Below the pieces are notes generated by a model. The model searched no databases. It was not told where the DNA came from and saw only the letters and a program-made list of their open reading frames with translations. Shown one piece after another: positions 51,054-60,162 of a stretch of 64,000 nt of DNA. Both the position numbers and the translations under genes were made by a program. The stretch is taken from the NCBI RefSeq assembly GCF_017875645.1, contig NZ_JAGGMR010000001.1:2108001-2172000 (forward strand). Reading direction: 5' to 3'. Position 1 is the first letter of the stretch; each line of letters opens with the position of its first letter. The DNA is from Nocardia goodfellowii. GTDB lineage: Bacteria > Actinomycetota > Actinomycetes > Mycobacteriales > Mycobacteriaceae.

Positions 51054-53693
51054 TCACAGTTTCATGATCGGTGCGTGCTGTGGCATCAGCCGGATCTTGC
51101 CCGCCGTGCCGAAGTCGATCAGCGCGGAGGCGGCGGGACCCGCGCCATTGGCTTCGATCACCCGGCCGAGGCCGTACTTGTCATGGCTGACCCGATCACC
51201 CACGGCCAGAACGAGATTGGCGTTGCGATGCGTCGACTTGCCGGGCGCCGGGCGGCGCGGGCCGCGGTCCTGGATGCCCGGGCGGCGATCGTCCCAGCCG
51301 TTGCCGCGAGTCCAATCCCGTTCCAGGCCATCGTCTTCGCCGCGACGGCGGCCGCGAGATATCGGCGCGGGAGCCGGCTCCAGCCGGCGCCAGTCCATCA
51401 GATGGCCCGGAATCTCCTCCAGGAAGCGCGACGCCGGGTTCTGCGAGGGCTGACCCCAGGCGGAACGGATGATCGCGCGGCTCAGATACAGCCGCTGCCG
51501 GGCTCGGGTGATGCCGACATAGGCGAGCCGGCGCTCCTCGGCCAACTCGGCCGGATCGCCGAGGGCCCGCATGTGCGGGAATTGCCCGTCCTCCCAGCCG
51601 GTCACGAACACGACCGGGAATTCGAGGCCCTTGGCGGTGTGCAAGGTCATCATGGTGACCACGCCGGTGCCTTCGTCCGGGATCTGATCGGTGTCGGCGA
51701 CCAGGGAGACCCGCTCCAGGAACGCGGCCAGCGACCCCGGCTCCGGTTCACCGTCGCCGACCTCCGGGAGCATGCCCTCTGCCTCGGCCGCCGCCGCGTT
51801 GTTGTGCGCCTCGGAACTGAATTCCCGTGCCACGAAAACCAATTCGTTGAGGTTGTCCAGCCGGGCGCCATCCTGGGGATCGTCGGAGGCTTCCAGTTCG
51901 GCGCGATAACCGGTGCGGTCGAGCACGGCCTCGACCACATTCCCGACATCGGGGAAGTCGGCGTTGTCCTGTGCGCCGGCCGCGCGGATCTCCTCCAGCA
52001 GGTCGAGGAACCCGGCGATCGCGCGCTGTGCCCGGGTGTTCAGCAGCGCCACCTTGCCGTCGGCGGCATCGCGCAGCGCCTGGGCGAACCCGATGTCGCG
52101 CTGCTCGGCGTGCACCGCCACACACGCTTCGGCGCGATCGCCGATGCCGCGGCGCGGTGTGTTGAGGATGCGGCGCAAACTCACCGCATCATCCTGGTTC
52201 TCCAGCACGCGCAGGTAGGCGACGATGTCGCGGACCTCTTTGCGCTCGTAGAACCGGACGCCGCCGACCACCTTGTAGGGCAGGCCCATCCGGATGAAGA
52301 TCTCTTCCAGCGCCCGCGAATTGTTGTTGGTGCGGTAGAAGACCGCGACATCGCTGTAGTTGGCATCGCCCTGGTCGACCAGCCGGTCGATTTCGCGGGC
52401 CACGAACGAGGCCTCGTCGTGCTCGTTGTCGGCGACATAGCCGACGATCAGATCGCCCTCGCCGGAGTCGGTCCACAGCTTCTTGTCGCGCCGGTTCTCG
52501 TTGCGCGCGATGACGGCGTTGGCCGCGGACAGGATGTGCTGGGTGGAGCGGTAGTTCTGTTCCAGCAGAATGGTTTCCGCGTCGGGGAAGTCGCGTTCGA
52601 ACTCCTCGATATTGCGGATGGTGGCGCCGCGGAAGGCGTAGATGGACTGATCCGCGTCACCGACGACGCACAGTTCGCTGGGCGGGACCACGTCCTCGCG
52701 CCGGACCGGGGTGAAGCCGGGATCGGCGGCCGCGGCCCCGGCATCGGCGTCGTCGAAGTCGGGGCGCTCGCGATGCCCGACCAGTTCGCGCACCAGCACG
52801 TACTGCGCGTGGTTGGTGTCCTGGTACTCGTCGACCAGCACATGCCGGAACCGCCGCCGGTAGTACTCGGCCACTTGGGGATTGCGCTGCAGCAGCGCGA
52901 CCGTCTCGCCGATCAGGTCGTCGAAGTCGAGCGCGTTCGCCGCGCGCAACCGGCGCTGATATTCGGTATAGACCCGCGCCACCAGGCGCGGCAATTCGCC
53001 GCTGTCATCGGTTTCCGCGTCGGCCGTGGCCTGGGCCGGATCGATCAGTTCGTTCTTCAGATTGGAGATCGCGGTGGCGAGCAATCGCGCCGAATACTTC
53101 TTCGTATCGATGTCGAAGTCGCGGCTGATCATGGTGAGCAGGCGGCGCGAATCGTCGGCGTCGTAGATGGAGAAATTCGAATTCAAGCCGGGCAGCAGCG
53201 CCGCCTGCATGCGCAGGATGCGCACACAGCTGGAGTGGAAGGTCGACACCCACATGTTGTTCGCGCGCGGCCCGACCAGGCCGATGACGCGCTCGCGCAT
53301 CTCCGCGGCGGCCTTGTTGGTGAACGTGATGGCCAGGATCTGGCCGGGCGTGGCGCCGCGCGCGGCGAGCAGATACGCGATGCGCCGGGTGAGGACGGCC
53401 GTCTTCCCCGAGCCCGCGCCCGCCACGATCAACAACGGCGCGCCGGTGTGCACGACGGCCGCGCGCTGCTGCGGATTGAGGCCCTCGAGCAGTCGCTCGG
53501 CCTCTTCGGTGCGGCGCTGCTCGCGCTCGGCCCGGCGCTGCTCCTGCTCGTCGGCCCGGCGCTGGGCTTGTGCGGCGAGCGACCCCGGCGCGCCCGCGGC
53601 GCTGGTCGGCCCGGTATCGACCTGCGCGTTCTGGGGAGCGTCGGAGTGCCGGTGCGGACCGGCCTGAGTCTGAGGAGCCACCGTGATGTCCAT
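51054..53693 (-). CDS. pcrA: ATP-dependent DNA helicase PcrA/UvrD
   Basis: An 879-residue superfamily 1A helicase for repair and replication-fork maintenance. Motifs I (A-G-A-G-S-G-K-T), Ia (A-I-T-F-T-N-K-A-A), II (L-V-D-E-Y-Q-D-T), III (V-V-G-D-A-D-Q-S-I-Y), IV (E-Q-N-Y-R-S) and VI (Y-V-G-I-T-R-A-R) are all present. The N-terminal 70 residues are an extra charged, Q/R/E-rich coiled-coil-like extension before the Q motif L-N-P-Q-Q; the C-terminal Tudor-like tail G-D-R-V-S-H-D-K-Y-G-L-G is complete. It is divergent from chorismate mutase. Confidence 0.96.
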   Translation of the reverse strand: MDITVAPQTQAGPHRHSDAPQNAQVDTGPTSAAGAPGSLAAQAQRRADEQEQRRAEREQRRTEEAERLLEGLNPQQRAAVVHTGAPLLIVAGAGSGKTAVLTRRIAYLLAARGATPGQILAITFTNKAAAEMRERVIGLVGPRANNMWVSTFHSSCVRILRMQAALLPGLNSNFSIYDADDSRRLLTMISRDFDIDTKKYSARLLATAISNLKNELIDPAQATADAETDDSGELPRLVARVYTEYQRRLRAANALDFDDLIGETVALLQRNPQVAEYYRRRFRHVLVDEYQDTNHAQYVLVRELVGHRERPDFDDADAGAAAADPGFTPVRREDVVPPSELCVVGDADQSIYAFRGATIRNIEEFERDFPDAETILLEQNYRSTQHILSAANAVIARNENRRDKKLWTDSGEGDLIVGYVADNEHDEASFVAREIDRLVDQGDANYSDVAVFYRTNNNSRALEEIFIRMGLPYKVVGGVRFYERKEVRDIVAYLRVLENQDDAVSLRRILNTPRRGIGDRAEACVAVHAEQRDIGFAQALRDAADGKVALLNTRAQRAIAGFLDLLEEIRAAGAQDNADFPDVGNVVEAVLDRTGYRAELEASDDPQDGARLDNLNELVFVAREFSSEAHNNAAAAEAEGMLPEVGDGEPEPGSLAAFLERVSLVADTDQIPDEGTGVVTMMTLHTAKGLEFPVVFVTGWEDGQFPHMRALGDPAELAEERRLAYVGITRARQRLYLSRAIIRSAWGQPSQNPASRFLEEIPGHLMDWRRLEPAPAPISRGRRRGEDDGLERDWTRGNGWDDRRPGIQDRGPRRPAPGKSTHRNANLVLAVGDRVSHDKYGLGRVIEANGAGPAASALIDFGTAGKIRLMPQHAPIMKL

Positions 53694-54015
53694 TGCCCAT
53701 CCACGCTACCGGCGGGCACCGACAAGGGAGAACCCCCGGTCGTCTCCGGCGGATCCGAGCGCGCAGATTCGCAAATAGAAGTGTTTTGCATTGCCTCGGC
53801 CCCGTGGCAGACTGGCGGGCATGATCTGCGCTACCACGTCTCGCCGCACCGGCCACCCGCCGGGAAACGCCGCCGGACGCGCTAAAAGTAGCTGAGCGCA
53901 GTTCTCGGGGGGACCATGGAAGACCGAACAGGTCTTGATCACGGGTGAAAGAACCGGAACGGACGGTAACAGCCCGCGCGCGCCGGCCGATCCAAGTTCT
54001 GACACGAGGAGATGA
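53694..54015 (+). other. long divergent pcrA/chorismate mutase leader region
   Basis: 322 nt with no standard gene. It contains a 24-codon frame (53821-53895, start ATG, encoding M-I-C-A-T-T and ending K-S-S) with a possible promoter just upstream (TTGCAT, then CAGACT 17 nt later), and a hairpin with arms AAGACC / GGTCTT at 53920-53936. The rest is G/C-rich without a pattern I recognise. The frame could be a leader peptide; the evidence is weak. Confidence 0.3.
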
Positions 54016-54312
54016 ATGATGAGTACCCCCGCAACGACGCACGACTCCGACGCGGCTCTGCCGCAGACCGAGGCTGAGATCGACAAGCTCCGCAAGGAGA
54101 TCGACCAGCTCGATGCCGAGATCCTGGCCGCTATCAAGCGCCGCACCGAGGTCTCGCGCATCATCGGACGTACTCGGATGGCGTCGGGCGGCCCGCGGCT
54201 GGTGCACAGCCGCGAAATGAAGGTGCTGGAGCGCTTCAGCGAGCTCGGCCAGGAGGGGCACACCCTCGCCATGCTGCTGCTGCGGCTCGGCCGCGGCCGT
54301 CTCGGTCACTGA
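54016..54312 (+). CDS. chorismate mutase (AroQ type)
   Basis: A 98-residue intracellular AroQ chorismate mutase turning chorismate to prephenate. The three-helix core is E-A-E-I-D-K-L-R-K-E-I-D-Q-L-D-A-E-I-L-A-A-I-K-R-R-T-E-V-S-R-I-I-G-R, with the active-site arginines and lysine. The short form and the G-G-P-R-L-V-H-S-R-E-M segment match the actinobacterial enzyme that works in complex with DAHP synthase (Rv0948c, from memory). ATG at 54016 or 54019; AGGAG lies about 5 nt upstream. Confidence 0.93.
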   Translation: MMSTPATTHDSDAALPQTEAEIDKLRKEIDQLDAEILAAIKRRTEVSRIIGRTRMASGGPRLVHSREMKVLERFSELGQEGHTLAMLLLRLGRGRLGH

Positions 54313-54374
54313 TCGATCCAGCCACCAGGCCCCGAAAGCTCTGCGGTGTCCGCGAGACAACCGTTTCCCTGAGG

Positions 54375-54414
54375 CCGCCCCGGGTGTTCATGCACCCCGG
54401 GGCGGTCGTTTTCG
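54375..54414. terminator. strong intrinsic terminator between convergent genes
   Basis: Arms CCGCCCCGGGTG and CACCCCGGGGCGG, one bulged base, 6-nt loop, followed by TCGTTTTCGTT on the plus strand. It sits between the chorismate mutase stop and the aldehyde dehydrogenase stop. Confidence 0.85.
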
Positions 54415-54417
54415 TTC

Positions 54418-55872
54418 TCAGGTGAGGGCGATGTACTTCGTCGACAGATATTCCTCGATGCCCTCGGTGCCGCCCTCGCGGCCGAAGCCCGAGGCCTTGA
54501 CGCCGCCGAACGGGGCGGCGGGGTCGGAGATGACACCCCGGTTGACGCCGACCATGCCGGACTCCAGCCCCTCGGCGATGCGCAGCGCGCGGTCCAGATC
54601 GCGGGTGTAAACGTAAGCGACCAGGCCGAATTCGGTGTCGTTGGCGGCTCGCAGGCCTTCGCTCTCGGTCTCGAAACCGATGATCGGCGCAACGGGGCCG
54701 AAGACCTCCTCGCGCAAGATGCGGGCGTGCGGCGGCACCTCGGTGAGGATGGTCGCCGGATAGAACCAGCCGGGACCGCCGGGGGCCTTACCGCCGAGCC
54801 GGACCCGCGCGCCCGCCGCGACGGCGTCGTCCACCAGTTCGGTGACCGTGCCGAGCTGATCTTCGTTGATCAGCGGGCCGAGGGTCGTTTCCGGGTCGGT
54901 GCCGGGGCCCAGCCGGACCTGGTTCGACATCGCCTCGACCAGCTTGGTGGTGAACTCCTCCAGCACCCCGTTCTGCACGTGGAAGCGGTTGGCCGCGGTG
55001 CACGCCTCGCCGCCGTTGCGCAGCTTCGCCAGCATCGCGCCCTGGACGGCGCCGTCGACATCGGCATCGTCGAACACCACGAACGGCGCGTTGCCGCCGA
55101 GTTCCATGGAGGTGCGCAGCAATCCGTGCGAGGCCTGCTGGACAAGCTTCTTACCGACTTCGGTGGACCCGGTGAAGGTGAGCTTGCGCAGCCGGGGATC
55201 GTCGAGCAACGGCTGCGTGACGGCGCTGGAACGACTGGTCGTCACCACCGACAGCACGCCGTCCGGCAAACCGGCCGCGCTGCACAGCTCGGCCAGCGCC
55301 AGCATGGTGAGCGGCGTCGCGGAGGCGGGCTTGACGATCATGGTGCACCCGGCCGCGAGCGCCGGCCCGATCTTGCGGGTGCCCATGGCCAGCGGGAAGT
55401 TCCACGGCGTGATGGCCAGGCACGGCCCGACCGGTTGCTTGTGCACCATGATCCGGCCGGTGCCCGACGGCGCGTGCAGGTAGCGGCCGTGCACCCGCAC
55501 CGCCTCCTCGGCGAACCAGCGGAAGAATTCGGCGCCGTAGCGCACCTCGTTGCGGCTCTCCGGCAGCGCCTTGCCCATTTCCAGGGTCATCAGCAGCGCG
55601 AATTCCTCGGCCCGCGCGGTGAGCCGTTCGAAGACGGCGCGCAGGATCTCGCCGCGCTCGCGGGCGGGGGTCGCGGCCCAGTCGGCCTGCACCGCGACGG
55701 CCGCGTCCAGGGCGCGCACGGCGTCCTCGGGCGTGGCGTCGGCGACCTCGGTCAGCACGTCTCCGGTGGCCGGATCGTGCACCGCGAAGGTGCCGCCGCC
55801 GGTGGCATCGACGGGGCCGCCGATCCACAGCCGCGTCGGTACGGATTGCAGAAGTTCGCTCTTCGACACCAT
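54418..55872 (-). CDS. NAD(P)-dependent succinate-semialdehyde-type aldehyde dehydrogenase
   Basis: A 484-residue aldehyde dehydrogenase. Cofactor and catalytic marks are [16 protein letters not shown], the general base in M-E-L-G-G-N-A-P, and the nucleophile cysteine in [11 protein letters not shown]. Conserved K-P-A-S-A-T-P and the C-terminal [13 protein letters not shown] fit GabD-type succinate-semialdehyde dehydrogenases. The ATG at 55872 follows the family start. It is divergent from pgi (122 nt). A role feeding succinate to the TCA cycle is likely but the substrate is not certain. Confidence 0.88.
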   Translation of the reverse strand: MVSKSELLQSVPTRLWIGGPVDATGGGTFAVHDPATGDVLTEVADATPEDAVRALDAAVAVQADWAATPARERGEILRAVFERLTARAEEFALLMTLEMGKALPESRNEVRYGAEFFRWFAEEAVRVHGRYLHAPSGTGRIMVHKQPVGPCLAITPWNFPLAMGTRKIGPALAAGCTMIVKPASATPLTMLALAELCSAAGLPDGVLSVVTTSRSSAVTQPLLDDPRLRKLTFTGSTEVGKKLVQQASHGLLRTSMELGGNAPFVVFDDADVDGAVQGAMLAKLRNGGEACTAANRFHVQNGVLEEFTTKLVEAMSNQVRLGPGTDPETTLGPLINEDQLGTVTELVDDAVAAGARVRLGGKAPGGPGWFYPATILTEVPPHARILREEVFGPVAPIIGFETESEGLRAANDTEFGLVAYVYTRDLDRALRIAEGLESGMVGVNRGVISDPAAPFGGVKASGFGREGGTEGIEEYLSTKYIALT

Positions 55873-55981
55873 GCGCTCCAGCCTAGGCGGGAGGCCGCGC
55901 GCAGAGCCGCTGATACCGACGCGGATTGTGGCGCAGCGCCGTTCGCCGGGTGGTTCGCGTGCGCGTCCGTGCCGCTGCCAG

Positions 55982-55987
55982 TAACCT
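55982..55987 (+). promoter_or_regulatory. candidate -10 box for pgi
   Basis: TAACCT fits TANNNT and ends 8 nt before the GTG at 55996, with no Shine-Dalgarno. Confidence 0.45.
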
Positions 55988-55995
55988 CGGCATAC

Positions 55996-57633
55996 GTGAG
56001 CAGCGACATCACCGCATCGGCGGCCTGGCGGAAACTGCACGATCACTACGACGCTGTCGCCGAGCGACACCTCAGGGAGCTCTTCGCCGACGACCCGGCG
56101 CGCGGCCGCGAGCTGACCATCGCGGTCGGTGACCTGCACATCGACTACAGCAAGCACCGGGTCACCCGGGAAACCCTGCACCTGCTGGTGCGATTGGCCG
56201 AGGAAGCCGGTGTCGCGCAACGCCGCGACGCGATGTATCACGGCGAGCACATCAACACCTCCGAGGACCGCGCCGTCGGACACGTGGCGTTGCGATTGCC
56301 CGCGGGCGAGCCGGTGACCATCGACGGCGCCGACGCGGACGCCGAGGTGCACGAAGTCTTGCGCCGCATGGGCGAATTCACCGACGCGTTGCGTTCCGGC
56401 GAGTGGCGGGGTGCGACCGGTGAGCGCATCTCCACCGTGGTGAACATCGGCATCGGCGGTTCCGACCTCGGCCCGGACATGGTGCACAAGGCGCTGCGGC
56501 ACTACGCCGACGCCGGTATCGACGCCCGGTTCGTCTCGAATGTCGATCCCGCCGACCTGGTCGCCAAACTGAACGGCTTGGATCCGGCGAAAACCCTGTT
56601 CATCGTTGCGTCCAAGACCTTTTCGACGCTGGAGACACTGACCAACGCGACCGCCGCCCGGCGCTGGCTGGTGGCCGCGCAAGGCGAGGACGCGGTGGCC
56701 AAGCACTTCGTCGCGGTCTCCACCAATGCCGAACGCGTCGCGGAATTCGGCATCGACACCGCCAATATGTTCGGCTTCTGGGATTGGGTCGGCGGCCGCT
56801 ATTCGGTCGACTCCGCGATCGGCCTCTCGGTCATGGCGACCATCGGCAAGGAGCGGTTCGCCGAGTTCCTGGCCGGCATGCACGCCGTGGACGAGCACTT
56901 CGCGACCGCACCGCTGGAAGCGAACGCGCCGGTGCTGCTCGGCTTGCTCGGTGTCTGGTATTCGAACTTCTTCGGCGCGGAATCGCGTGCGGTGCTGCCG
57001 TATTCGAACGACCTCGCCCGCTTCCCGGCCTACCTGCAGCAGCTCACCATGGAGTCCAACGGCAAGTCGGTGCGCGCCGACGGCACTCCCGTCACCACCT
57101 CCACCGGCGAGATCTTCTGGGGCGAACCGGGCACCAACGGCCAGCACGCCTTCTACCAGCTACTGCACCAGGGCACCCGGCTGATCCCCGCCGATTTCAT
57201 CGGTTTCGCCCGTCCCACCGACGATCTGCCCACCCGCGACGGCACCGGCAGCATGCACGACATTCTGATGAGCAATCTGTTCGCCCAGACCAAGGTGCTC
57301 GCCTTCGGCAAGACGGCCGAGGAGATCGCCGCCGAGGGCACCGACCCGAAGGTGGTGCCGCACAAAGTGATGCCGGGCAACCGTCCCAGCACCACCATTC
57401 TCGCCCCCCAGCTCACCCCGTCGGTGGTGGGTCAGCTGATCGCCCTCTACGAGCATCAGGTCTTCGTCGAGGGCACTATCTGGGGCATCGACAGCTTCGA
57501 TCAGTGGGGCGTGGAACTCGGCAAGCAGCAGGCGCTCGCGCTGGCCCCGCTGCTCACCTCGCCGGAAGAACCCGCCCCCCAAGGCGATTCCTCCACCGAC
57601 GCGCTCATCGGCTGGTACCGCGACCACCGCTAG
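55996..57633 (+). CDS. pgi: glucose-6-phosphate isomerase
   Basis: A 545-residue phosphoglucose isomerase interconverting glucose-6-phosphate and fructose-6-phosphate. Both PGI signatures are present: D-W-V-G-G-R-Y-S-V (about 258-266) and the C-terminal [10 protein letters not shown]. Other marks are [18 protein letters not shown] and the active-site lysine. The GTG at 55996 matches the usual beginning; the same frame is open much further upstream but that part is antisense to the dehydrogenase. It ends 3 nt before the convergent kinase gene. Confidence 0.96.
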   Translation: MSSDITASAAWRKLHDHYDAVAERHLRELFADDPARGRELTIAVGDLHIDYSKHRVTRETLHLLVRLAEEAGVAQRRDAMYHGEHINTSEDRAVGHVALRLPAGEPVTIDGADADAEVHEVLRRMGEFTDALRSGEWRGATGERISTVVNIGIGGSDLGPDMVHKALRHYADAGIDARFVSNVDPADLVAKLNGLDPAKTLFIVASKTFSTLETLTNATAARRWLVAAQGEDAVAKHFVAVSTNAERVAEFGIDTANMFGFWDWVGGRYSVDSAIGLSVMATIGKERFAEFLAGMHAVDEHFATAPLEANAPVLLGLLGVWYSNFFGAESRAVLPYSNDLARFPAYLQQLTMESNGKSVRADGTPVTTSTGEIFWGEPGTNGQHAFYQLLHQGTRLIPADFIGFARPTDDLPTRDGTGSMHDILMSNLFAQTKVLAFGKTAEEIAAEGTDPKVVPHKVMPGNRPSTTILAPQLTPSVVGQLIALYEHQVFVEGTIWGIDSFDQWGVELGKQQALALAPLLTSPEEPAPQGDSSTDALIGWYRDHR

Positions 57634-57636
57634 TCC

Positions 57637-58302
57637 CTATTCGAGGTAGTACCGCCCCTGATGGCCGCGCAGTACCAGATCCGCGCGGTCACGGGTGGCG
57701 GCGATGCGATCCGCGTTGCGAAAGTCGGTGTCCTGCACCTTCAATCGCGCGGCGCCCACCGTGCGGCCACCGCGAATGTGACGGCGCAGCAGTCGCTTCT
57801 CCAGCAGCCGGCGATCGGCGTCGAGGTACCAGCATTCATCAAGCAACTTCCGCACCGACGACCATTCCTGCCCGTCGGCGTCATCGAGCAGCAGATAGTT
57901 GCCCTCGACGATGACGATGCGCTGCTCCGTGAAAACGATGCCGCCCGGGGTGGGTTCGTCCACACCGCGATCGAAGGTCGGCCACGGCACCGGCGTGCCG
58001 ACTGGTGTATCCCGCAGGCGGCGGAGGTTTTGCACGAAGCCCGCGGCATCGAAGGTCTCGGGCTCGCCCTTGCGCGCCAGCGTGCCCGCCGCCCGCAGTT
58101 CGGCATTGCGCAGGTGATATCCGTCCATCGGCGCGACCGCCGCGACCGGCTCGCCCGCACGCGTATTCAGGGCATCCCGTAAACCTGCCGCGAATGTCGA
58201 TTTACCGGCCCCGGGCGGTCCCGCGACCCCGAGTAGGTATCGACCCGGCCCGGCGGTTGCGGATACCCGCTCGGCAAGGTGGCCCCACGACATCGCCGTC
58301 AT
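57637..58302 (-). CDS. P-loop nucleoside/phosphoribulokinase-like kinase
   Basis: A 221-residue kinase of the uridine/pantothenate-kinase-like family. The Walker A is G-P-P-G-A-G-K-S-T (about 28-36), the substrate aspartate is in M-D-G-Y-H-L-R-N, and I-V-I-V-E-G-N-Y-L-L-L is the Walker B-like strand. C-terminal L-L-R-R-H-I-R-G-G-R resembles the lid region. It is often annotated as nucleoside/nucleotide kinase or putative fructose-transport kinase; the substrate is unknown. It is convergent with pgi. Confidence 0.85.
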   Translation of the reverse strand: MTAMSWGHLAERVSATAGPGRYLLGVAGPPGAGKSTFAAGLRDALNTRAGEPVAAVAPMDGYHLRNAELRAAGTLARKGEPETFDAAGFVQNLRRLRDTPVGTPVPWPTFDRGVDEPTPGGIVFTEQRIVIVEGNYLLLDDADGQEWSSVRKLLDECWYLDADRRLLEKRLLRRHIRGGRTVGAARLKVQDTDFRNADRIAATRDRADLVLRGHQGRYYLE

Positions 58303-58366
58303 CCCGGCAACGCTACCCGCGCGGACGCGAAATCAGTTGTTACGACAAGGATTCAGGGCCGGAGCG

Positions 58367-59737
58367 TCAATCGCGCTGGACACCGAGGCCGATGCCCCGG
58401 GTGGCCAGCCACGGCACCGGGTCGACCTTGTCGACGCCGTTCAGCCAGACCTCGAAGTGCACGTGCGGGCCGGTGGAGAAGCCCCGATTGCCCATGGTGG
58501 CGATCTGATCGCCGGCCAGGACGCGCTGCCCCTGCGACACCGTGGCGGTGTCGATGTGGCCGTAGATGGTGACGGTGCCGTCGTCGTGCAGCAGCCGCAC
58601 CCACATGCCGAACCCGGCGGCGGGCCCGGCTTCGATCACGGTGCCGTCGGCGACCGCGTAGATGGGCGTCCCGATGGGGCCGGCGACGTCGATGCCGAGA
58701 TGCTGGACGCCCCAGCGGGCGCCGTAGCCGGAGGTGTAATTGCCCGCGGCGAACTTCGCGAACAGCGGCCGCAGTTTCGAGGCCTCGGCGGCGGCGAGTT
58801 CCTCGGCGTACTTGCGGCCCTTCTCCAGGATGTCGGAGAACTGGCCGAAGTTGGCGGGCGCGGAGACATTGAGTACCTGCGGTGCGACCGCGGAGGCGCC
58901 GGGCTCTTCCAGGCTGACCGACTGGGCGGCGATCTCGTGGATCTGGCCGGAGGCTTCGTAATCGATGCTCTGCGAGGGCTGTTCGGGGGAGGCCATCGCG
59001 CACTGGCCAGCGGCGACGACCGCGCCCGCGGCCACGGCGACGACCGCGGCGCGGCCCTTGAGGGCGGCCGGCGGTGCGGGCATCCGATGCGCGCCGCCCC
59101 GGCGGGCCTTGTGCCCCGTGGGGATCTCGGCGGATTCGGGGGCCCATGCGCCGGTGTTGTCCGGAGTCCAGTCCGCACCGGCCTCCGGCACCCATTCTTC
59201 GGCGCCGGGTGCCCAGGTGGTTTCGGGTTCCGGCGTCCAGGCGTCGTCGGTGGCGGGGGCCCAGGCGTGTTCCGCTTCGGGGTTCCAGGTCTCGTGCGCG
59301 GCGGGCGCCCAGTTGTTGTCGGCTGCCCAGGCGCCACCGTCGGACCACGAATCCTGCTGTGTCCACTCGGTGTTCGGGGCCCACGCGTCGGCGGCGTAAC
59401 CGCCGTTGTCGTAGGCGGCGTAGTCGTCGTACTGCTCCTGGCGCGCGGGCTCGGCGGCGGGGGCCGCGGCGGCGTACCGGCTGTTGGACGACGGGAAGGA
59501 GCGCCTGCCCGCATCGGCTGCCGCGAAGGGTTCGTTGTCTTCGCGATAACGATGACCGGAGCGAGTGCGATTTTCGGCTGGGAGGGTGGAGCGATGATTC
59601 ATCGGAGAGGCCACATCGTGAAGCGGGTTGACCTGGTGAAACGGGAAGGAACCGGCGCCCACAGGGAACGGCGAACCTGTGGAGTGCTGCTGTGCGTCAA
59701 GCTTGCCGTCCTCCTGGTTGTGACCGAGTTGTGACAT
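58367..59737 (-). CDS. membrane-anchored M23 peptidase with Trp-repeat N-terminus
   Basis: A 456-residue cell-wall endopeptidase-like protein. Residues 1-228 are a disordered cytosolic region with a regular tryptophan pattern (see repeat), then a membrane segment (about 229-249), a short helix (D-I-L-E-K-G-R-K-Y-A-E-E-L-A-A-A-E-A-S-K), and a C-terminal LytM/M23 domain. The zinc ligands H-x-x-x-D (H-L-G-I-D) and H-x-H (H-V-H-F-E) are intact, so it may be active. ATG at 59737 is a best guess; ATG further on (residue 46) is possible. It is divergent from sucC and parallels Rv0950c. Confidence 0.85.
   Translation of the reverse strand: MSQLGHNQEDGKLDAQQHSTGSPFPVGAGSFPFHQVNPLHDVASPMNHRSTLPAENRTRSGHRYREDNEPFAAADAGRRSFPSSNSRYAAAAPAAEPARQEQYDDYAAYDNGGYAADAWAPNTEWTQQDSWSDGGAWAADNNWAPAAHETWNPEAEHAWAPATDDAWTPEPETTWAPGAEEWVPEAGADWTPDNTGAWAPESAEIPTGHKARRGGAHRMPAPPAALKGRAAVVAVAAGAVVAAGQCAMASPEQPSQSIDYEASGQIHEIAAQSVSLEEPGASAVAPQVLNVSAPANFGQFSDILEKGRKYAEELAAAEASKLRPLFAKFAAGNYTSGYGARWGVQHLGIDVAGPIGTPIYAVADGTVIEAGPAAGFGMWVRLLHDDGTVTIYGHIDTATVSQGQRVLAGDQIATMGNRGFSTGPHVHFEVWLNGVDKVDPVPWLATRGIGLGVQRD
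59138..59383 (-). repeat. periodic W-x-P coding repeat in the M23 peptidase gene
   Basis: Residues 119-200 hold 12 tryptophans at 119, 125, 131, 137, 143, 151, 159, 167, 175, 182, 190 and 198. The period is 6 residues for the first four gaps and 8 (once 7) afterwards, the latter as W-x-P followed by acidic/Ala residues. Confidence 0.8.
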
Positions 59738-59803
59738 CGACCGCAATGACGGTAACGAAACGATTGCAGGGTCCGCAAGCGTTGCGCCCGATCGGTACAA
59801 ACA

Positions 59804-59819
59804 TGTGAGATTGATCACG
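59804..59819. promoter_or_regulatory. CRP/GlxR-like binding site
   Basis: TGTGA-N6-TCACG matches TGTGA-N6-TCACA at 9 of 10 defined positions. It is 67 nt upstream of the M23 ATG and far upstream of sucC. Confidence 0.5.
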
Positions 59820-59940
59820 GTAACAATACGTTAGGTCTCACGGTGCGCGGGGCACACTGGTGAGGTTATCCGACGACGACGCGTAGTACACAAGCATCGA
59901 CCGGCGGGATGTCCTGTTCTACCTGGCGCGCCGACAACAA

Positions 59941-59956
59941 GCTACTCGCGGGTAGC
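59941..59956. promoter_or_regulatory. 16-bp near-palindrome
   Basis: GCTACTCGCGGGTAGC equals its reverse complement except at one pair (14/16). It is a candidate regulator site for the divergent peptidase or sucCD promoter. Confidence 0.4.
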
Positions 59957-60162
59957 GTTGGCCAGCGGTTTTACCGCGCCGCCGATCAGCCCGTGACCTG
60001 CGCCACTTAGGATGAACGTGGCCGATCGGCCCTCCATGTGACTGGTTAGAGTCCGACCCGACCCGCTACTGATCCTTCCGAGCGACCTGCACGCAGCCGC
60101 TACGGAGGGTCGGGCCGCCAACAAAGACGTTGTCATAGCAACGCAGACGAGACGGTGAGTAC

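Larger units (their letters stand above)
59738..60162. other. 425-nt divergent control region between M23 peptidase and sucCD
   Basis: No gene is supported. It holds a CRP-like site (59804-59819), a 16-bp near-palindrome (59941-59956) and a possible hairpin (CCCGACCC 60057-60064 with GGGTCGGG 60107-60114) in the sucC leader. The size suggests long leaders or several regulators. Confidence 0.5.

Noticed and set aside
51075..53885. A 936-codon plus-strand open frame opposite pcrA
   Set aside because: It is antisense to a helicase with all motifs intact. Long antisense frames are common in DNA with G/C-biased third positions, and this one shows no domain or ribosome site.
54727..55995. Upstream extension of the pgi frame
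   Set aside because: It overlaps the antisense strand of the aldehyde dehydrogenase; the GTG at 55996 fits the family start and a -10 box.
59738..60162. c-di-AMP (ydaO) riboswitch upstream of the M23 peptidase gene
   Set aside because: Such riboswitches precede some actinobacterial cell-wall hydrolase genes, but I could not recognise the conserved core here.
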